A stretch of DNA of 31,337 nucleotides from CAXTSE01 sp035554115 (GCA_035554115.1 DATMIW010000061.1:1-31337), one strand, 5' to 3'. Counted from the first letter of the stretch, positions 1 to 8,167 are shown. Notes: a model not told the origin generated them from the letters alone. Program-made: numbers and translations.

Positions 1-753
1 GACTTCGAACTCGGCGACACCTTCGTCGACATTCGGGCGACGGTCGCTGTAACCGCCAAAACCGGTGTCGAGATGGAGGCGCTGACCGCCGTCGCAATCG
101 CCGGTCTCACCCTGCACGACATGATCAAAGCCGTGGATGCCTCGGCCGTCCTCGGCGACATCCGCCTCCTCGAGAAAACCGGCGGCAAGCACGGCCACTG
201 GCGCGCGCCGTCGGTCGAGCTTGCGTCGGTCGAGCTTGTCGAGGCCCATCCCGCGCAGGTCTCGACAAGCTCGACCGGCGGCCTCTACCGCGCGATTGTG
301 ATCGTCTCCTCCACCGGCGCGGCCGCCGGCACGCGCACCGACACCACGGGCCCCGCGATCGTCGAATGGCTTGGCACCCACGGCTATGCCGCGTCCGAGC
401 CGATTATCGTCGCCGATGCCGACATCGCCTCCGCACTTGCGGGCGCTCTCGCGGCTGGCCCGGCCCTGATCCTGACAACCGGGGGCACCGGCATCCACCC
501 GCAGGATCGCACGCCCGATGCGACGCTCGCCGTCCTCGATTATGAGCTGCCCGGCATTGCGGAAGCCGTGCGGGCGGCAGGTCGAGCCGTCACCCCGACC
601 GCCGCCCTCAGCCGGGCGGTCGCCGGCGTCTCCGGCCCGACAATTGTCGTCAACCTGCCCGGTTCGACCGGGGGCGTGCGCGACGGTCTCGCCGTGCTCG
701 AGCCGCTTCTCCCCCACCTGCACGACCAGCTCGCGGGCGGCGCCCATGAGTGA
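1..753 (+). CDS. moaCB: MoaC-MoaB/Mog fusion, molybdenum cofactor biosynthesis (5' partial)
   Basis: The reading frame is open from base 1, so the N-terminus lies outside the window; 250 residues are visible. Window residues 1-66 are the C-terminal part of MoaC, which with MoaA makes cyclic pyranopterin monophosphate from GTP. The signatures are GVEMEALTAV, HDMIKAVD (family catalytic Asp and Lys) and LLEKTGGK. Window residues from about 93 form a MoaB/Mog-type molybdopterin-binding domain that adenylylates molybdopterin. It shows TTGGTGIHPQDRTPDAT and the closing NLPGSTGGVRDGL. Fused MoaC/MoaB proteins are known in actinobacteria. The linker, window residues 76-92, is encoded by a palindromic repeat described separately. 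The stop overlaps the start of moaE, so the two are probably translationally coupled. The identity of both domains is secure from the motifs. Confidence 0.95.
   Translation, partial: DFELGDTFVDIRATVAVTAKTGVEMEALTAVAIAGLTLHDMIKAVDASAVLGDIRLLEKTGGKHGHWRAPSVELASVELVEAHPAQVSTSSTGGLYRAIVIVSSTGAAAGTRTDTTGPAIVEWLGTHGYAASEPIIVADADIASALAGALAAGPALILTTGGTGIHPQDRTPDATLAVLDYELPGIAEAVRAAGRAVTPTAALSRAVAGVSGPTIVVNLPGSTGGVRDGLAVLEPLLPHLHDQLAGGAHE
228..276. repeat. Palindromic repeat translated as the MoaC-MoaB linker
   Basis: Arm 228-246 reads GGTCGAGCTTGTCGAGGCC and arm 258-276 reads GGTCTCGACAAGCTCGACC. They are reverse complements at 18 of 19 positions, separated by 11 nt. The right arm is identical to the intergenic copy at 17399-17417. 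A third partial copy of the left arm (tcggtcgagctt) sits just upstream at 211-222. The element keeps the reading frame open and encodes residues of the linker between the two enzyme domains. It is probably a REP-like element that landed at a tolerant site. Confidence 0.8.
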
Positions 754-1204
754 CGCACGGAGCGATTCGGCCAGCGCAAGCGGCGCACCTGGCGCCACGT
801 CGTGGGCGCGTGTCACCGACGAGGTGCTCGACCGGACCGCGATTGAAAACTTCGTGCTCGGTCCGACTGACGGCGCCCTGGTTGTCTTTGAAGGCGTAAT
901 CCGAGACCACGATCACGGCGACTCCGTGAACTCCCTCGACTATGAGGCGCACCCCGACGCGGAAGCGTTCCTCGCGAGCGTCTGCCGCGAGATTTCCGAG
1001 GAAACCGGACTCCGCGTGGCCGCAGCCCACCGCGTCGGACATCTGGCGATCGGCGATGTCGCGCTGATCGCCGCCGTCGCCTCGCCACACCGCGCCGAGG
1101 CATTCGCCGCATGCGCGGAGCTCGTCGACCGTATCAAGGAGAAAACCCCCATCTGGAAACGCCAGCACCTGACGGGTGGCACCACCGAATGGGTCAACCT
1201 GTAG
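746..1204 (+). CDS. moaE: Molybdopterin synthase catalytic (large) subunit MoaE
   Basis: This 152-residue protein is the large subunit of molybdopterin synthase, which inserts two sulfurs carried by MoaD thiocarboxylate into cyclic pyranopterin monophosphate. The MoaE core is clear: GALVVFEGVIRDHDHG near residue 35, the LDYEAHPDAEAF segment, and the active-site motif RIKEKTPIWKRQ with the catalytic lysines near the C-terminus. The ATG at 746 lies inside the end of moaCB (stop at 751-753), an overlap typical of coupled translation. A longer open frame upstream (from 518) is just the shadow of moaCB. The first 20 residues are Ser/Ala-rich and unlike the family, but no better start exists. The gene ends 6 bp from the stop of the converging moaD, its partner subunit. 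Confidence 0.95.
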   Translation: MSDARSDSASASGAPGATSWARVTDEVLDRTAIENFVLGPTDGALVVFEGVIRDHDHGDSVNSLDYEAHPDAEAFLASVCREISEETGLRVAAAHRVGHLAIGDVALIAAVASPHRAEAFAACAELVDRIKEKTPIWKRQHLTGGTTEWVNL

Positions 1205-1231
1205 CGGCTACTACCCGCCGGAAAACGGCGG
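1201..1231. terminator. Palindromes at the moaE/moaD tail-to-tail junction
   Basis: Two adjacent perfect palindromes sit where the genes meet. GTAGC-G-GCTAC spans 1201-1211 and touches both TAG stop codons. CCGCCG-gaaaa-CGGCGG spans 1215-1231 and encodes the Pro-Pro-Phe-Ser-Gly-Gly tail of MoaD. They could act as a compact bidirectional terminator. There is no T tract on either side, so the assignment is tentative. Confidence 0.35.
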
Positions 1232-1444
1232 CAGCACGTCAACCCGAGCCCCGAGCCGACGCTCCGGATCCCGCGACACAACCCCGTCGACCAGAAACGA
1301 CCCCGAGCGCAGAACGCGCGCCATCGCGTCCCCGTATCGCTCCACGAGCAAAGCCTTGAGCGCGCCAACAGTCGCCGCGTCCAGCCGTTCGTCCGCCCGA
1401 CCCGCGGCTTCGGCTGCCGCTGCGAAGTAGCGCACCTCAGCCAC
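1211..1444 (-). CDS. moaD: Molybdopterin synthase sulfur carrier subunit MoaD
   Basis: This small 77-residue beta-grasp protein has the VRYFAAAAEAAGR opening typical of MoaD and ends in PPFSGG. The terminal Gly-Gly is the site that becomes the thiocarboxylate sulfur donor for MoaE. The start is taken as GTG at 1444, whose codons overlap the TGA of moaA (gtggctga), giving an 8-nt overlap and probable translational coupling. A longer frame reaching 1639 would only add antisense-like sequence inside moaA. It is the last gene of the minus-strand nitrate operon, while its partner moaE is on the other strand, ending 6 bp away. Confidence 0.9.
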   Translation of the reverse strand: MAEVRYFAAAAEAAGRADERLDAATVGALKALLVERYGDAMARVLRSGSFLVDGVVSRDPERRLGARVDVLPPFSGG

Positions 1445-2501
1445 CGATAGCCCCCATCGACCGCACCGGTGGGGCGAAGTCGGCCGCGTCGATCCCGTGG
1501 CCGGCCTGCTTGTTCCACATGGCTCCGCGCCACCGCTCGGCGATGTCGTCATCGCTCGCGCCGTTACGCAGCAGGGCGCGAAGGTCGGTTTCGTCGTCGC
1601 CGAAGAGACATGAGCGCACAGTGCCCTCAGCCGTGACACGCGTGCGGTCGCAGGCTCCGCAGAATGATCGGGTGACGGATGCGATGATCCCCACTGTCGC
1701 CTCGGTGCCGTTCACGCTCCACTCTTCGGCGGGCGATGACGGGTCCTCGCGGCCGACCTCGACGAGGTCAAAACGCGACCCCAGGACGGCGAGCAGCTCT
1801 TCGGCCGGGATCATGTTGTCGCGTCGCCAGGCCGCGTCGGCATCCAGCGGCATCTGTTCGATAAACCGCAGCTGGGCGTCGTGTTCGAGAGCCCAGGCGA
1901 GAAGTTCGGGAGCGTCGGCGAGGGTTTCGCGCATGAGCACGGCGTTGATCTTGATGGGCCCGAGCCCCGCGGCGTGGGCTCCGGCGATGCCATCGAGCAC
2001 GCGCGGCAGCCGGTCGCGGCGGGTGAGGCGGGTGAAATGCTCGCGATCGATTGTGTCGAGCGAGACGTTGATGCGGGTCAGGCCGGCCGCGCGCAGGGCG
2101 GCGGCGTGCGCATCCAGACCGATTCCGTTCGTTGTCATGGCGAGCGAGATGCCGGGCGCCGCCTCGGCCGACAGCTTCACAATGTCGACCAGGTCGCCAC
2201 GCGTGAGGGGCTCGCCACCGGTGAAGCGCACTTCGCGCACCCCGAGTTCGTGCCACCCAATGCCGACGAGCCGCGCAATTTCGACGGCCGACAGCAGATC
2301 GTCTTTCGGAATCGCGGGCAGCCCCTCGGCCGGCATGCAATAGGTGCAGCGCAGCGAACACTTCTCGGTGATCGAGACCCGCAGATCGCGGGCCACCCGA
2401 CCAAATTGGTCGACAAGCTCGGTGGTATCCGGACGCCCGACCATCGATGGCGCATCGCTCGGATCGCGACGAATCGCGGGCATGCCGAGGGCCAGGGTCA
2501 T
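1437..2501 (-). CDS. moaA: GTP 3',8-cyclase MoaA (radical SAM)
   Basis: This 354-residue radical SAM enzyme performs the first step of molybdopterin synthesis, converting GTP to 3',8-cyclo-7,8-dihydro-GTP. The radical SAM cluster ligands are Cys48, Cys52 and Cys55 (KCSLRCTYCMP). The C-terminal substrate-binding cluster is Cys281, Cys284 and Cys298 (FCGACDRTR...RSC). The protein ends in the conserved Gly-Gly tail of the family. FTGGEPLTR and the TNGIGL segment are further hallmarks. It lies 19 bp downstream of nasB and overlaps moaD. The start ATG at 2501 has both a GGAAG that could pair with 16S rRNA and a TAGAGT box 6 nt upstream. Internal ATGs at residues 7 and 20 are possible alternative starts. 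Confidence 0.96.
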   Translation of the reverse strand: MTLALGMPAIRRDPSDAPSMVGRPDTTELVDQFGRVARDLRVSITEKCSLRCTYCMPAEGLPAIPKDDLLSAVEIARLVGIGWHELGVREVRFTGGEPLTRGDLVDIVKLSAEAAPGISLAMTTNGIGLDAHAAALRAAGLTRINVSLDTIDREHFTRLTRRDRLPRVLDGIAGAHAAGLGPIKINAVLMRETLADAPELLAWALEHDAQLRFIEQMPLDADAAWRRDNMIPAEELLAVLGSRFDLVEVGREDPSSPAEEWSVNGTEATVGIIASVTRSFCGACDRTRVTAEGTVRSCLFGDDETDLRALLRNGASDDDIAERWRGAMWNKQAGHGIDAADFAPPVRSMGAIGG

Positions 2502-2507
2502 GCTTCC

Positions 2508-2513
2508 ACTCTA
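2508..2513 (-). promoter_or_regulatory. Possible internal -10 box before moaA
   Basis: On the minus strand TAGAGT lies 6 nt before the moaA ATG, the same geometry as several other candidate leaderless starts in this window. If used, moaA-moaD could be expressed apart from the nitrate operon. No recognisable -35 was seen, and the overlapping GGAAG could simply be a ribosome binding site. Confidence 0.3.
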
Positions 2514-2520
2514 GATTCGA

Positions 2521-4155
2521 TCAGAGGGGCGCGTTGGCAGGGGCGTTTCGTTCCAGAATCTCGCCAATCCTGCCTTTGCAGCCACCGCATCCGCTGCCGG
2601 CCCGCGTCTCGCGGCCGACGCGAGCAACGGTGTCGCAGCCCGCAAGAACGGCATCGGTGATCTGCCCAGCCGTGACGCCATTGCACCAGCAGACGGTCGA
2701 GGTGGGCGCGAAGGCCTCTTCACAGCCCAGGCCGACCGCGTAGTCCGGGCCGTCATAGCGCAGTAGCACCGAGCGGTCGGCGGGCAGTTCGCTGCCGCGC
2801 TCGAACAGCAGGGTGAGTTCGGCGGCCGTGCGCGGCATGCCGACGCAGACGAAAGCGTCGAGCACACCATTACGCGTCACCATCGATACGTAGCGTCCGT
2901 TGGCGGGGTCGGCCCATTGCGCGACCGAGAGCGCGGCGTCGGAGCAGCCGGGGGCGTGATCCGGCTCGTCCCACGGGTCGACGTGCACATTGCCGACCGC
3001 GACGACATCGACCTTTTCCGCCTTGAGCATGACGACGGCCGAGTGTTCGGGCGGCAAGGGCGGAGTGTCGACGAGGCCGGAACCCACCGAAGTGCGCAGC
3101 TCGGCTTCGATGCGCGCGGCAAGCCATTCCGCCTGCCGCCACCCGGCGCCGATCAGGCCGAGCGGCCCGCCTGCCGGCAACGCCGAGGATGACGCGTTAC
3201 CCCATCCCTCGGGCTTTGGCTCGACGTGCGCGCAGTCTCCTATCGCATAGATATCGGGATCGGCCCAGCTGCGCAGTTCTTCATCGACGAGAACGCCGCG
3301 CGCGACCGGCAGCCCGGCAATTCCCGCAAGTTCAACCCGAGCCGCGACCCCGCACGAGACGACCAGAATGTCACCGGCGATCTGCTTCCCGTCAGCGCAC
3401 ACCAGCGCCTCGAAATGACGCACGCCATGCTCGTCCTCGTGGAACACGATGCTCTCGGCCCGAGCGTGCGGCACCATCGCGACGCCGGATGCGCGGGCGC
3501 TGCGGGCGAGCACGGCGGCCCCTCCGCGATCCAGATTCCGCTCCATCGGGCCGGCGTCGTGATAGACGACGCACACTTCGGCGCCCGCTCCGACCGCGGC
3601 GAGCGCCAGCTCCATCCCGAGCACTCCGGCGCCGAGCACCACGATCCGCGCCCCGGCGCGCACCGACTGCCCGAGGCGCTCGGCGTCCGTGAGATCCCGC
3701 ATGACCATGATTCCGTCGGGCAGCGGGGCTCCAGCCGAATCGAGTTCTTCGGCACTCTCGGGCGGGCGGAGGGCGTCGCGACGCACACGAACGATCCCCT
3801 CGAGAGTGGGCACCTGGGCCCGTGCTCCCGTCGCGAGAACCAGGCGGTCGTACGGCAGTTCCTCGCCGTCCCCCAGGAGCACCGTGCGGCGCGAACGCCG
3901 CACTTCGACAACCGAGGTGCCGGTCAGGATGCGAACTCCCGCCTCGCGCGCTTCGTCGCTGTCTGTCAGCTCAAGGCTCTCGCGCTCGGTCGCCCCGACC
4001 GCGTATTCGGCGAGTAGTACCCGGTTGTAGGCCTCGGCCGCCTCGGCGCCGACAACCGTGAGCTGAACCAGACCCGCGCGCACGCTCGGGAGTAGTTCCT
4101 CGACGAATCGGGCGCCGACCATTCCGTAGCCCACCAGCACAACACGCTCAGCCAA
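2521..4155 (-). CDS. nasB: Assimilatory nitrate reductase electron-transfer subunit, FAD/NAD(P)H oxidoreductase with BFD-like [2Fe-2S] domain
   Basis: The predicted 544-residue flavoprotein resembles the N-terminal half of NirB and the NasB subunit of assimilatory nitrate reductase. It would pass electrons from NAD(P)H to the molybdenum subunit encoded next to it. The N-terminal FAD-binding motif is GYGMVGARF (residues about 9-17). The NAD-binding motif is GAGVLGMELA (about 165), and YAIGDC (about 300) closes the FAD site. The C-terminal BFD-like cluster ligands are CWC (about 487) and CGGC (about 520). The start is taken as TTG at 4155: GGAGG stands 9 nt upstream, the TTG overlaps the nasC TGA (ttggctga), and the flavin motif then begins at the usual distance. 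An in-frame GTG at 4212 would overlap nasC by 65 bp and lacks such support. Confidence 0.9.
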   Translation of the reverse strand: MAERVVLVGYGMVGARFVEELLPSVRAGLVQLTVVGAEAAEAYNRVLLAEYAVGATERESLELTDSDEAREAGVRILTGTSVVEVRRSRRTVLLGDGEELPYDRLVLATGARAQVPTLEGIVRVRRDALRPPESAEELDSAGAPLPDGIMVMRDLTDAERLGQSVRAGARIVVLGAGVLGMELALAAVGAGAEVCVVYHDAGPMERNLDRGGAAVLARSARASGVAMVPHARAESIVFHEDEHGVRHFEALVCADGKQIAGDILVVSCGVAARVELAGIAGLPVARGVLVDEELRSWADPDIYAIGDCAHVEPKPEGWGNASSSALPAGGPLGLIGAGWRQAEWLAARIEAELRTSVGSGLVDTPPLPPEHSAVVMLKAEKVDVVAVGNVHVDPWDEPDHAPGCSDAALSVAQWADPANGRYVSMVTRNGVLDAFVCVGMPRTAAELTLLFERGSELPADRSVLLRYDGPDYAVGLGCEEAFAPTSTVCWCNGVTAGQITDAVLAGCDTVARVGRETRAGSGCGGCKGRIGEILERNAPANAPL

Positions 4156-6328
4156 CGAGATCCGCCTCCAGAACGGCTCCGACAACTGCAGCGCTATCTG
4201 CCGCTGCGCCACGGTCTTCCATCGCCCGAACAGCGCGGACCTGCACGGTTGTCTGCTTGAACTCGGGCATCCCCGATATCGGGTCGGTTATCGCCTCGGT
4301 GAGCAGGTTGGCGCTCTGCTCTCCCGCGAAGTGGAAAGGCATGAACACCGTGTCGTAGCGGATGTCGGCGCTCACCCTCACCTGGCACCGCACCGTGCCG
4401 CGGCTGTTCGAGACCTCGACGGAGTCACCATCGACGAGTCCGAACCGCTCCGCGGCGGCAGGGTGAAGCGTGGCCTGCGCCACGGGCTCCGAGGCGAGAA
4501 GTTCGGGCACCCGTCGCGTCTGCGCGCCCGACTGATAGTGGCTGAGTAGCCGACCCGTAATAAGGGTCATCACGCCATCGCGCTGGGCCGGCGCGACACG
4601 AGCTCGCGGCTGCACAGGAACGATCCGGGCGAGGCCGTCCGCATGCGCAAAGCTGTCGAGAAACAGGCGGGGCGTGCCGGTGCTGCCCGCCGGGAACGGC
4701 CAGTGCGCCGCGATTCCGCTATCGAGAAGTTCATGGCTGAGCCCCGAGTAGTCCGCGGGCCCTCCCGCCGAAGCCCGGCACAGCTCGTCGAAAACCTCCG
4801 AAGCGTCGTCGGAATACACACCGGGGGCGTCGAGCCGCGCGGCAAGCTCCCGCAGAATCCACAGCTCCGACCGCACCTCGGGGGGAGGCGCGAGGGCACG
4901 ACGACGACGCAGCACGCGCCCCTCGAGAGACGTCATCGTCCCCTCTTCTTCGGCCCACTGCGTCACCGGCAGCACAATGTCGGCGAGCGCCGCCGTCTCC
5001 GAGAAGAAGAAGTCACTTACGACGAGCAGCTCGAGCGCCGCAAGCCCCTCGCGCACTCGTGCAGCATCCGGAGCCGAGACGACGACATTCGATCCATGAA
5101 CGAGCAGGGCCCGAATCCCGCCCTCACGACCCATGGATGCGAGCAACTCCACCGCAGGCACGCCCGGCCCCGGCAGCGACTCGGGCGCCACGCCCCACAC
5201 CCCCGCGACATGCGCGCGCGCCTCGGGATCTGTGATCTTGCGGTAGCCCGGAAGCTGGTCGCTCTTTTGTCCGTGCTCGCGTCCGCCCTGGCCGTTGCCC
5301 TGGCCGGTAAGCGTGCCGTAGCCCGAATCCGGGGTGCCGACCAGGCCGAGCACGAGCGCAAGGTTGATCGCGGTCGTGACCGTGTCGGTGCCGTCAACAT
5401 GTTGCTCCACACCGCGCCCGGTGAGGATATACGCGCGCCCCGAAGCGAGGCGCCGAGCAACGTCGCGGAGCGTCGCCACGGGAACACCCGTGTGCTCCTG
5501 CACGCGCTGCGGCCACCAGCGGCTCACGCTGCGGCGCAGCTTCTCGAACCCCGTGGTGCGTGAGTCAAGGTATGCGCGATCGGTGAGCCCGAGTTCGATG
5601 ACGATGTGGATCAGTCCGAGCAGAAGGACGAGGTCGGTTCCCGGTGCCGGCTGCAGATGGATTCCGGCACCGTCGTCGGTCAGACGTGCGGTGGCCGAGC
5701 GACGCGGGTCGACAACGATGAGCCCCCCGGCCGCGCGCGCGCCCTCGAGGTGGCCGATGAAGGGCGGCATGGTCTCGGCCACATTGGTGCCGAGCAGCAG
5801 GATGGTCTCGGCGTCATCCAGATGCTCGAGGGGGAATGGCAGACCCCGGTCGACGCCGAAAGCGCGATTTCCGGCGGCCGCCGCCGATGCCATGCAGAAG
5901 CGCCCGTTGTAGTCGATGCGCGAGGTGCCGAGCGCTAGGCGGGCGAACTTGCCGAGCTGGTAGGCCTTCTCGTTGGTGAGTCCGCCACCCCCGAAAACGC
6001 CGACCGCATCCGCACCCGAAACGGCACGGATCTCGCGAAGCTGGTCCGCGATCCGGTCGAGGGCTTCGGGCCAGCTCGCCGCCCGGAAGCCATCGCCTTC
6101 GCGGATCATCGGCTCGAGGATGCGTTCCGGCGAGACGAGCAGTTCGGCCGCCGTCCAGCCCTTCTTACACAGACCACCTCGGTTGCTCGGAAAATCTCGG
6201 CCCGTGATCTCAGGCACGGCAGCAGGCTCCCCCGCGGCCACAGCCGTGGGGCGGACGAACATTGCACACTGCAGGGCGCAGTAGGGGCAGTGCGTTGCCG
6301 CCCCCGCTGTTTCGTCCGCCTCGCCCAC
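4148..6328 (-). CDS. nasC: Assimilatory nitrate reductase catalytic subunit (molybdopterin oxidoreductase)
   Basis: This 726-residue bis-molybdopterin enzyme reduces nitrate to nitrite in the cytoplasm. The N-terminal [4Fe-4S] ligands are Cys14, Cys17, Cys21 and Cys54 (HCPYCALQC...LCKKGW). Cys145 in YNGRFCMASA is the expected molybdenum ligand of the Nas/Nap class. The C-terminal molybdopterin dinucleotide-binding domain begins with TLITGRLLSHYQSG and contains PLHFAGE-like and ANLLT segments. There is no twin-arginine signal and no fused C-terminal BFD domain, since that function is on NasB. The start is GTG at 6328 with GGGAG upstream, 10 bp after narK. It overlaps nasB by 8 nt. It could in principle be called formate dehydrogenase-like, but the narK/nirBD context makes nitrate the likely substrate. 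Confidence 0.95.
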   Translation of the reverse strand: MGEADETAGAATHCPYCALQCAMFVRPTAVAAGEPAAVPEITGRDFPSNRGGLCKKGWTAAELLVSPERILEPMIREGDGFRAASWPEALDRIADQLREIRAVSGADAVGVFGGGGLTNEKAYQLGKFARLALGTSRIDYNGRFCMASAAAAGNRAFGVDRGLPFPLEHLDDAETILLLGTNVAETMPPFIGHLEGARAAGGLIVVDPRRSATARLTDDGAGIHLQPAPGTDLVLLLGLIHIVIELGLTDRAYLDSRTTGFEKLRRSVSRWWPQRVQEHTGVPVATLRDVARRLASGRAYILTGRGVEQHVDGTDTVTTAINLALVLGLVGTPDSGYGTLTGQGNGQGGREHGQKSDQLPGYRKITDPEARAHVAGVWGVAPESLPGPGVPAVELLASMGREGGIRALLVHGSNVVVSAPDAARVREGLAALELLVVSDFFFSETAALADIVLPVTQWAEEEGTMTSLEGRVLRRRRALAPPPEVRSELWILRELAARLDAPGVYSDDASEVFDELCRASAGGPADYSGLSHELLDSGIAAHWPFPAGSTGTPRLFLDSFAHADGLARIVPVQPRARVAPAQRDGVMTLITGRLLSHYQSGAQTRRVPELLASEPVAQATLHPAAAERFGLVDGDSVEVSNSRGTVRCQVRVSADIRYDTVFMPFHFAGEQSANLLTEAITDPISGMPEFKQTTVQVRAVRAMEDRGAAADSAAVVGAVLEADLVG

Positions 6329-6338
6329 GCCTGCTCCC

Positions 6339-7751
6339 TTAGATCTTGTGCACGGCGACAGAGGACCCGCGCCGCAGGTAGAAGACCGCGGTGACGGCCA
6401 TCAACACAAGGTAGGCGACGATGAAGCCGACAATTGCCGACCCGTATTCACCGGTCGAGGTCTTCGAGAATCCCAACACCTGGGGGATCACGAATCCGCC
6501 ATAGGCACCAATCGCCGAAATGATGCCGAGGGCGGCAGCCGTCTTGCGCTGCGTGCTCACGTCACCCGAGTGCGCCCGTGCGTCGGCCACCCCGCTGCGC
6601 GCCGCAAACACGCTCGGGATCATGCGGTACGTCGCGCCATTACCGGCACCTGTCGCAATGAAGATCACCAAGAAGCAGCCCAGGAACGCCCAGAAGTTGC
6701 CCATCGGCAGCACGAGCAGCACCGCCACCGCGCCGGCAGCCATGACACCGAAGGAGATCACGGTCATCGTGGCTCCGCCGAAACGATCCGCCAGCCGACC
6801 GCCGAACGGGCGGGCGAGTGAGCCAACAAGCGCGCCGAGGAACGCAAGCGTGATCCCCGCCGACCCCACCTGGAAACTCGAGAAGTTCGGGAACAGGTCG
6901 ACGATCAGCTTGGGGAACACCCCGGCGAAGCCGATGAAGGAGCCGAAGGTGCCGATGTACAGCAGCGCCAGGATCCACATATGCGGTTCCCGCAGGGCAC
7001 TCGCGGATGCCGCAAAGTCGGCTTTCGCGTTCGACAGATTGTCCATGCGGCGCGAAGCCCCGACGATCGCCACGAGGATCAACGGGATCCAGATCCAGCC
7101 GGCAAGCGGCAGGTTGAGGGTCGCCGCAGCGCCAATGGTGATCGCAATCGGCACGACGATCTGAGCGACCGAAACGCCGAGGTTGCCGCCTGCCGCGTTC
7201 AGCCCGAGGGCCCAGCCCTTTTCGCGCTGCGGGTAGAAGAAGGTGATGTTGGACATCGAGCTCGCGAAGTTGCCCCCGCCGAAGCCCGACAGGGCGGCGA
7301 CGGCAAGCATCACCGGGAAAGGAGTCGACGGGTTCGCGACACAGATTCCGAGCGCCGTCGCCGGGATCAGCAGCAGCGCCGCCGAGATGATCGTCCAGTT
7401 GCGCCCACCGAAGCGCGGCACCAGGAAGGTGTAGGGGAAGCGGAGCGTGGCACCGACGAGGGCGGGGATCGAGATCAGCCAGAAGATCTGCGTCGTGTCG
7501 AAGGTGAACCCAGCAGCCGGGAGCTGCACGACAACGATGCCCCACAGCTGCCAGACGATGAATCCGAGGAACTCGGCAAAGATCGACCAGCGCAGATTGC
7601 GCGATGCTATCGCTTTGCCTTCAGCCGCCCATTGCGCGAGGTTTTCGGGCTGCCAATTGTCGATCCAGCGTCCGGGACGCCGAACAAGAGCGGGATATGC
7701 GGCGTCAATCGTCGAGTCATCGGCGATGCCGGAGGGGGCGGTCGTTGTCAT
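6339..7751 (-). CDS. narK: Nitrate/nitrite transporter, NarK family MFS
   Basis: This 470-residue major facilitator has about 12 hydrophobic segments and brings nitrate in (or exchanges nitrite). Both nitrate signature regions are visible: GGNFASSMSNITFFYP followed by GWALGLNAAGGNLG, and the second copy GAGNGATYRMIPSVF. An N-terminal cytoplasmic tail of about 50 residues (RRPGRWIDNWQPENLAQW) precedes the first membrane segment. The ATG at 7751 shares its A with the nirD stop (TGATG). AGGAG lies 6 nt before it, which favours it over the TTG at 7754. Its place in the operon, between nirD and nasC, fits assimilation. Confidence 0.95.
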   Translation of the reverse strand: MTTTAPSGIADDSTIDAAYPALVRRPGRWIDNWQPENLAQWAAEGKAIASRNLRWSIFAEFLGFIVWQLWGIVVVQLPAAGFTFDTTQIFWLISIPALVGATLRFPYTFLVPRFGGRNWTIISAALLLIPATALGICVANPSTPFPVMLAVAALSGFGGGNFASSMSNITFFYPQREKGWALGLNAAGGNLGVSVAQIVVPIAITIGAAATLNLPLAGWIWIPLILVAIVGASRRMDNLSNAKADFAASASALREPHMWILALLYIGTFGSFIGFAGVFPKLIVDLFPNFSSFQVGSAGITLAFLGALVGSLARPFGGRLADRFGGATMTVISFGVMAAGAVAVLLVLPMGNFWAFLGCFLVIFIATGAGNGATYRMIPSVFAARSGVADARAHSGDVSTQRKTAAALGIISAIGAYGGFVIPQVLGFSKTSTGEYGSAIVGFIVAYLVLMAVTAVFYLRRGSSVAVHKI

Positions 7752-8122
7752 CAAATCTCCTCGCGTGGCAGGTCAGTAGCTGTGAGGTCGACCTCGACGA
7801 GGCCGCCATTAATACGTGCGCCAAATACGGTCAAAGCGGGGCCCTCAGCGCTGAGGCAGGCCCCGGTCTCCAGGTCGTACACCTGCTTGTGAAGCGGCGA
7901 AGCGATGGTGGCGCGATCGCCGCGCGATCCCACGATTCCCCGCGACATCACGAACGATCCGGTCACCGGATCCTCGTTCCCGACGACCCGGATCACTCCA
8001 TCCGGCAGCAGAAAAATCGCCACCTGGATGCCGTCAATCAGCGCTGCCTCGCCCCAAAACGGTTCCATCTCGGCGACAGGGCACACAGGTGTCCACGTCG
8101 TCGCTACGTCCAGGATTGACAT
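7751..8122 (-). CDS. nirD: Nitrite reductase [NAD(P)H] small subunit NirD, Rieske-like
   Basis: This 123-residue protein has the Rieske-like fold of NirD, the small partner of NirB in reduction of nitrite to ammonium. Typical segments are WTPVCPVAEM at the start, RGIVGSRGD, and the SPLHKQVYDLETGACL strand. As in many NirD proteins the Rieske cluster ligands are not all conserved: a single His in SPLHKQ remains. The ATG at 8122 is chosen because the family homology begins there; the frame extends to 8227 but that stretch covers the regulatory region. No ribosome binding site is visible. A TAGCCT box lies 7 nt upstream, suggesting a leaderless message. It is first in the operon nirD-narK-nasC-nasB-moaA-moaD and is separated from nirB by a divergent promoter region. 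Confidence 0.92.
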   Translation of the reverse strand: MSILDVATTWTPVCPVAEMEPFWGEAALIDGIQVAIFLLPDGVIRVVGNEDPVTGSFVMSRGIVGSRGDRATIASPLHKQVYDLETGACLSAEGPALTVFGARINGGLVEVDLTATDLPREEI

Positions 8123-8129
8123 GGTGCCC

Positions 8130-8135
8130 AGGCTA
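8130..8135 (-). promoter_or_regulatory. -10 box of the nirD operon
   Basis: TAGCCT on the minus strand, 7 nt before the nirD ATG. With the usual 6-7 nt from -10 to start site, transcription would begin at or next to the ATG. No -35 hexamer is evident, which fits a promoter activated by a bound regulator. A GlnR-like box is centred about 53 bp upstream. Confidence 0.5.
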
Positions 8136-8167
8136 GGAAGGCGTGATTTCCGGCGATCGCGAGCGTC

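Noticed and set aside
2406..2425. Partial match to the palindromic repeat in moaA (gtcgacaagctcg)
   Set aside because: It encodes the conserved ELVDQFGRV segment of MoaA, so codon choice explains it better than a repeat insertion.
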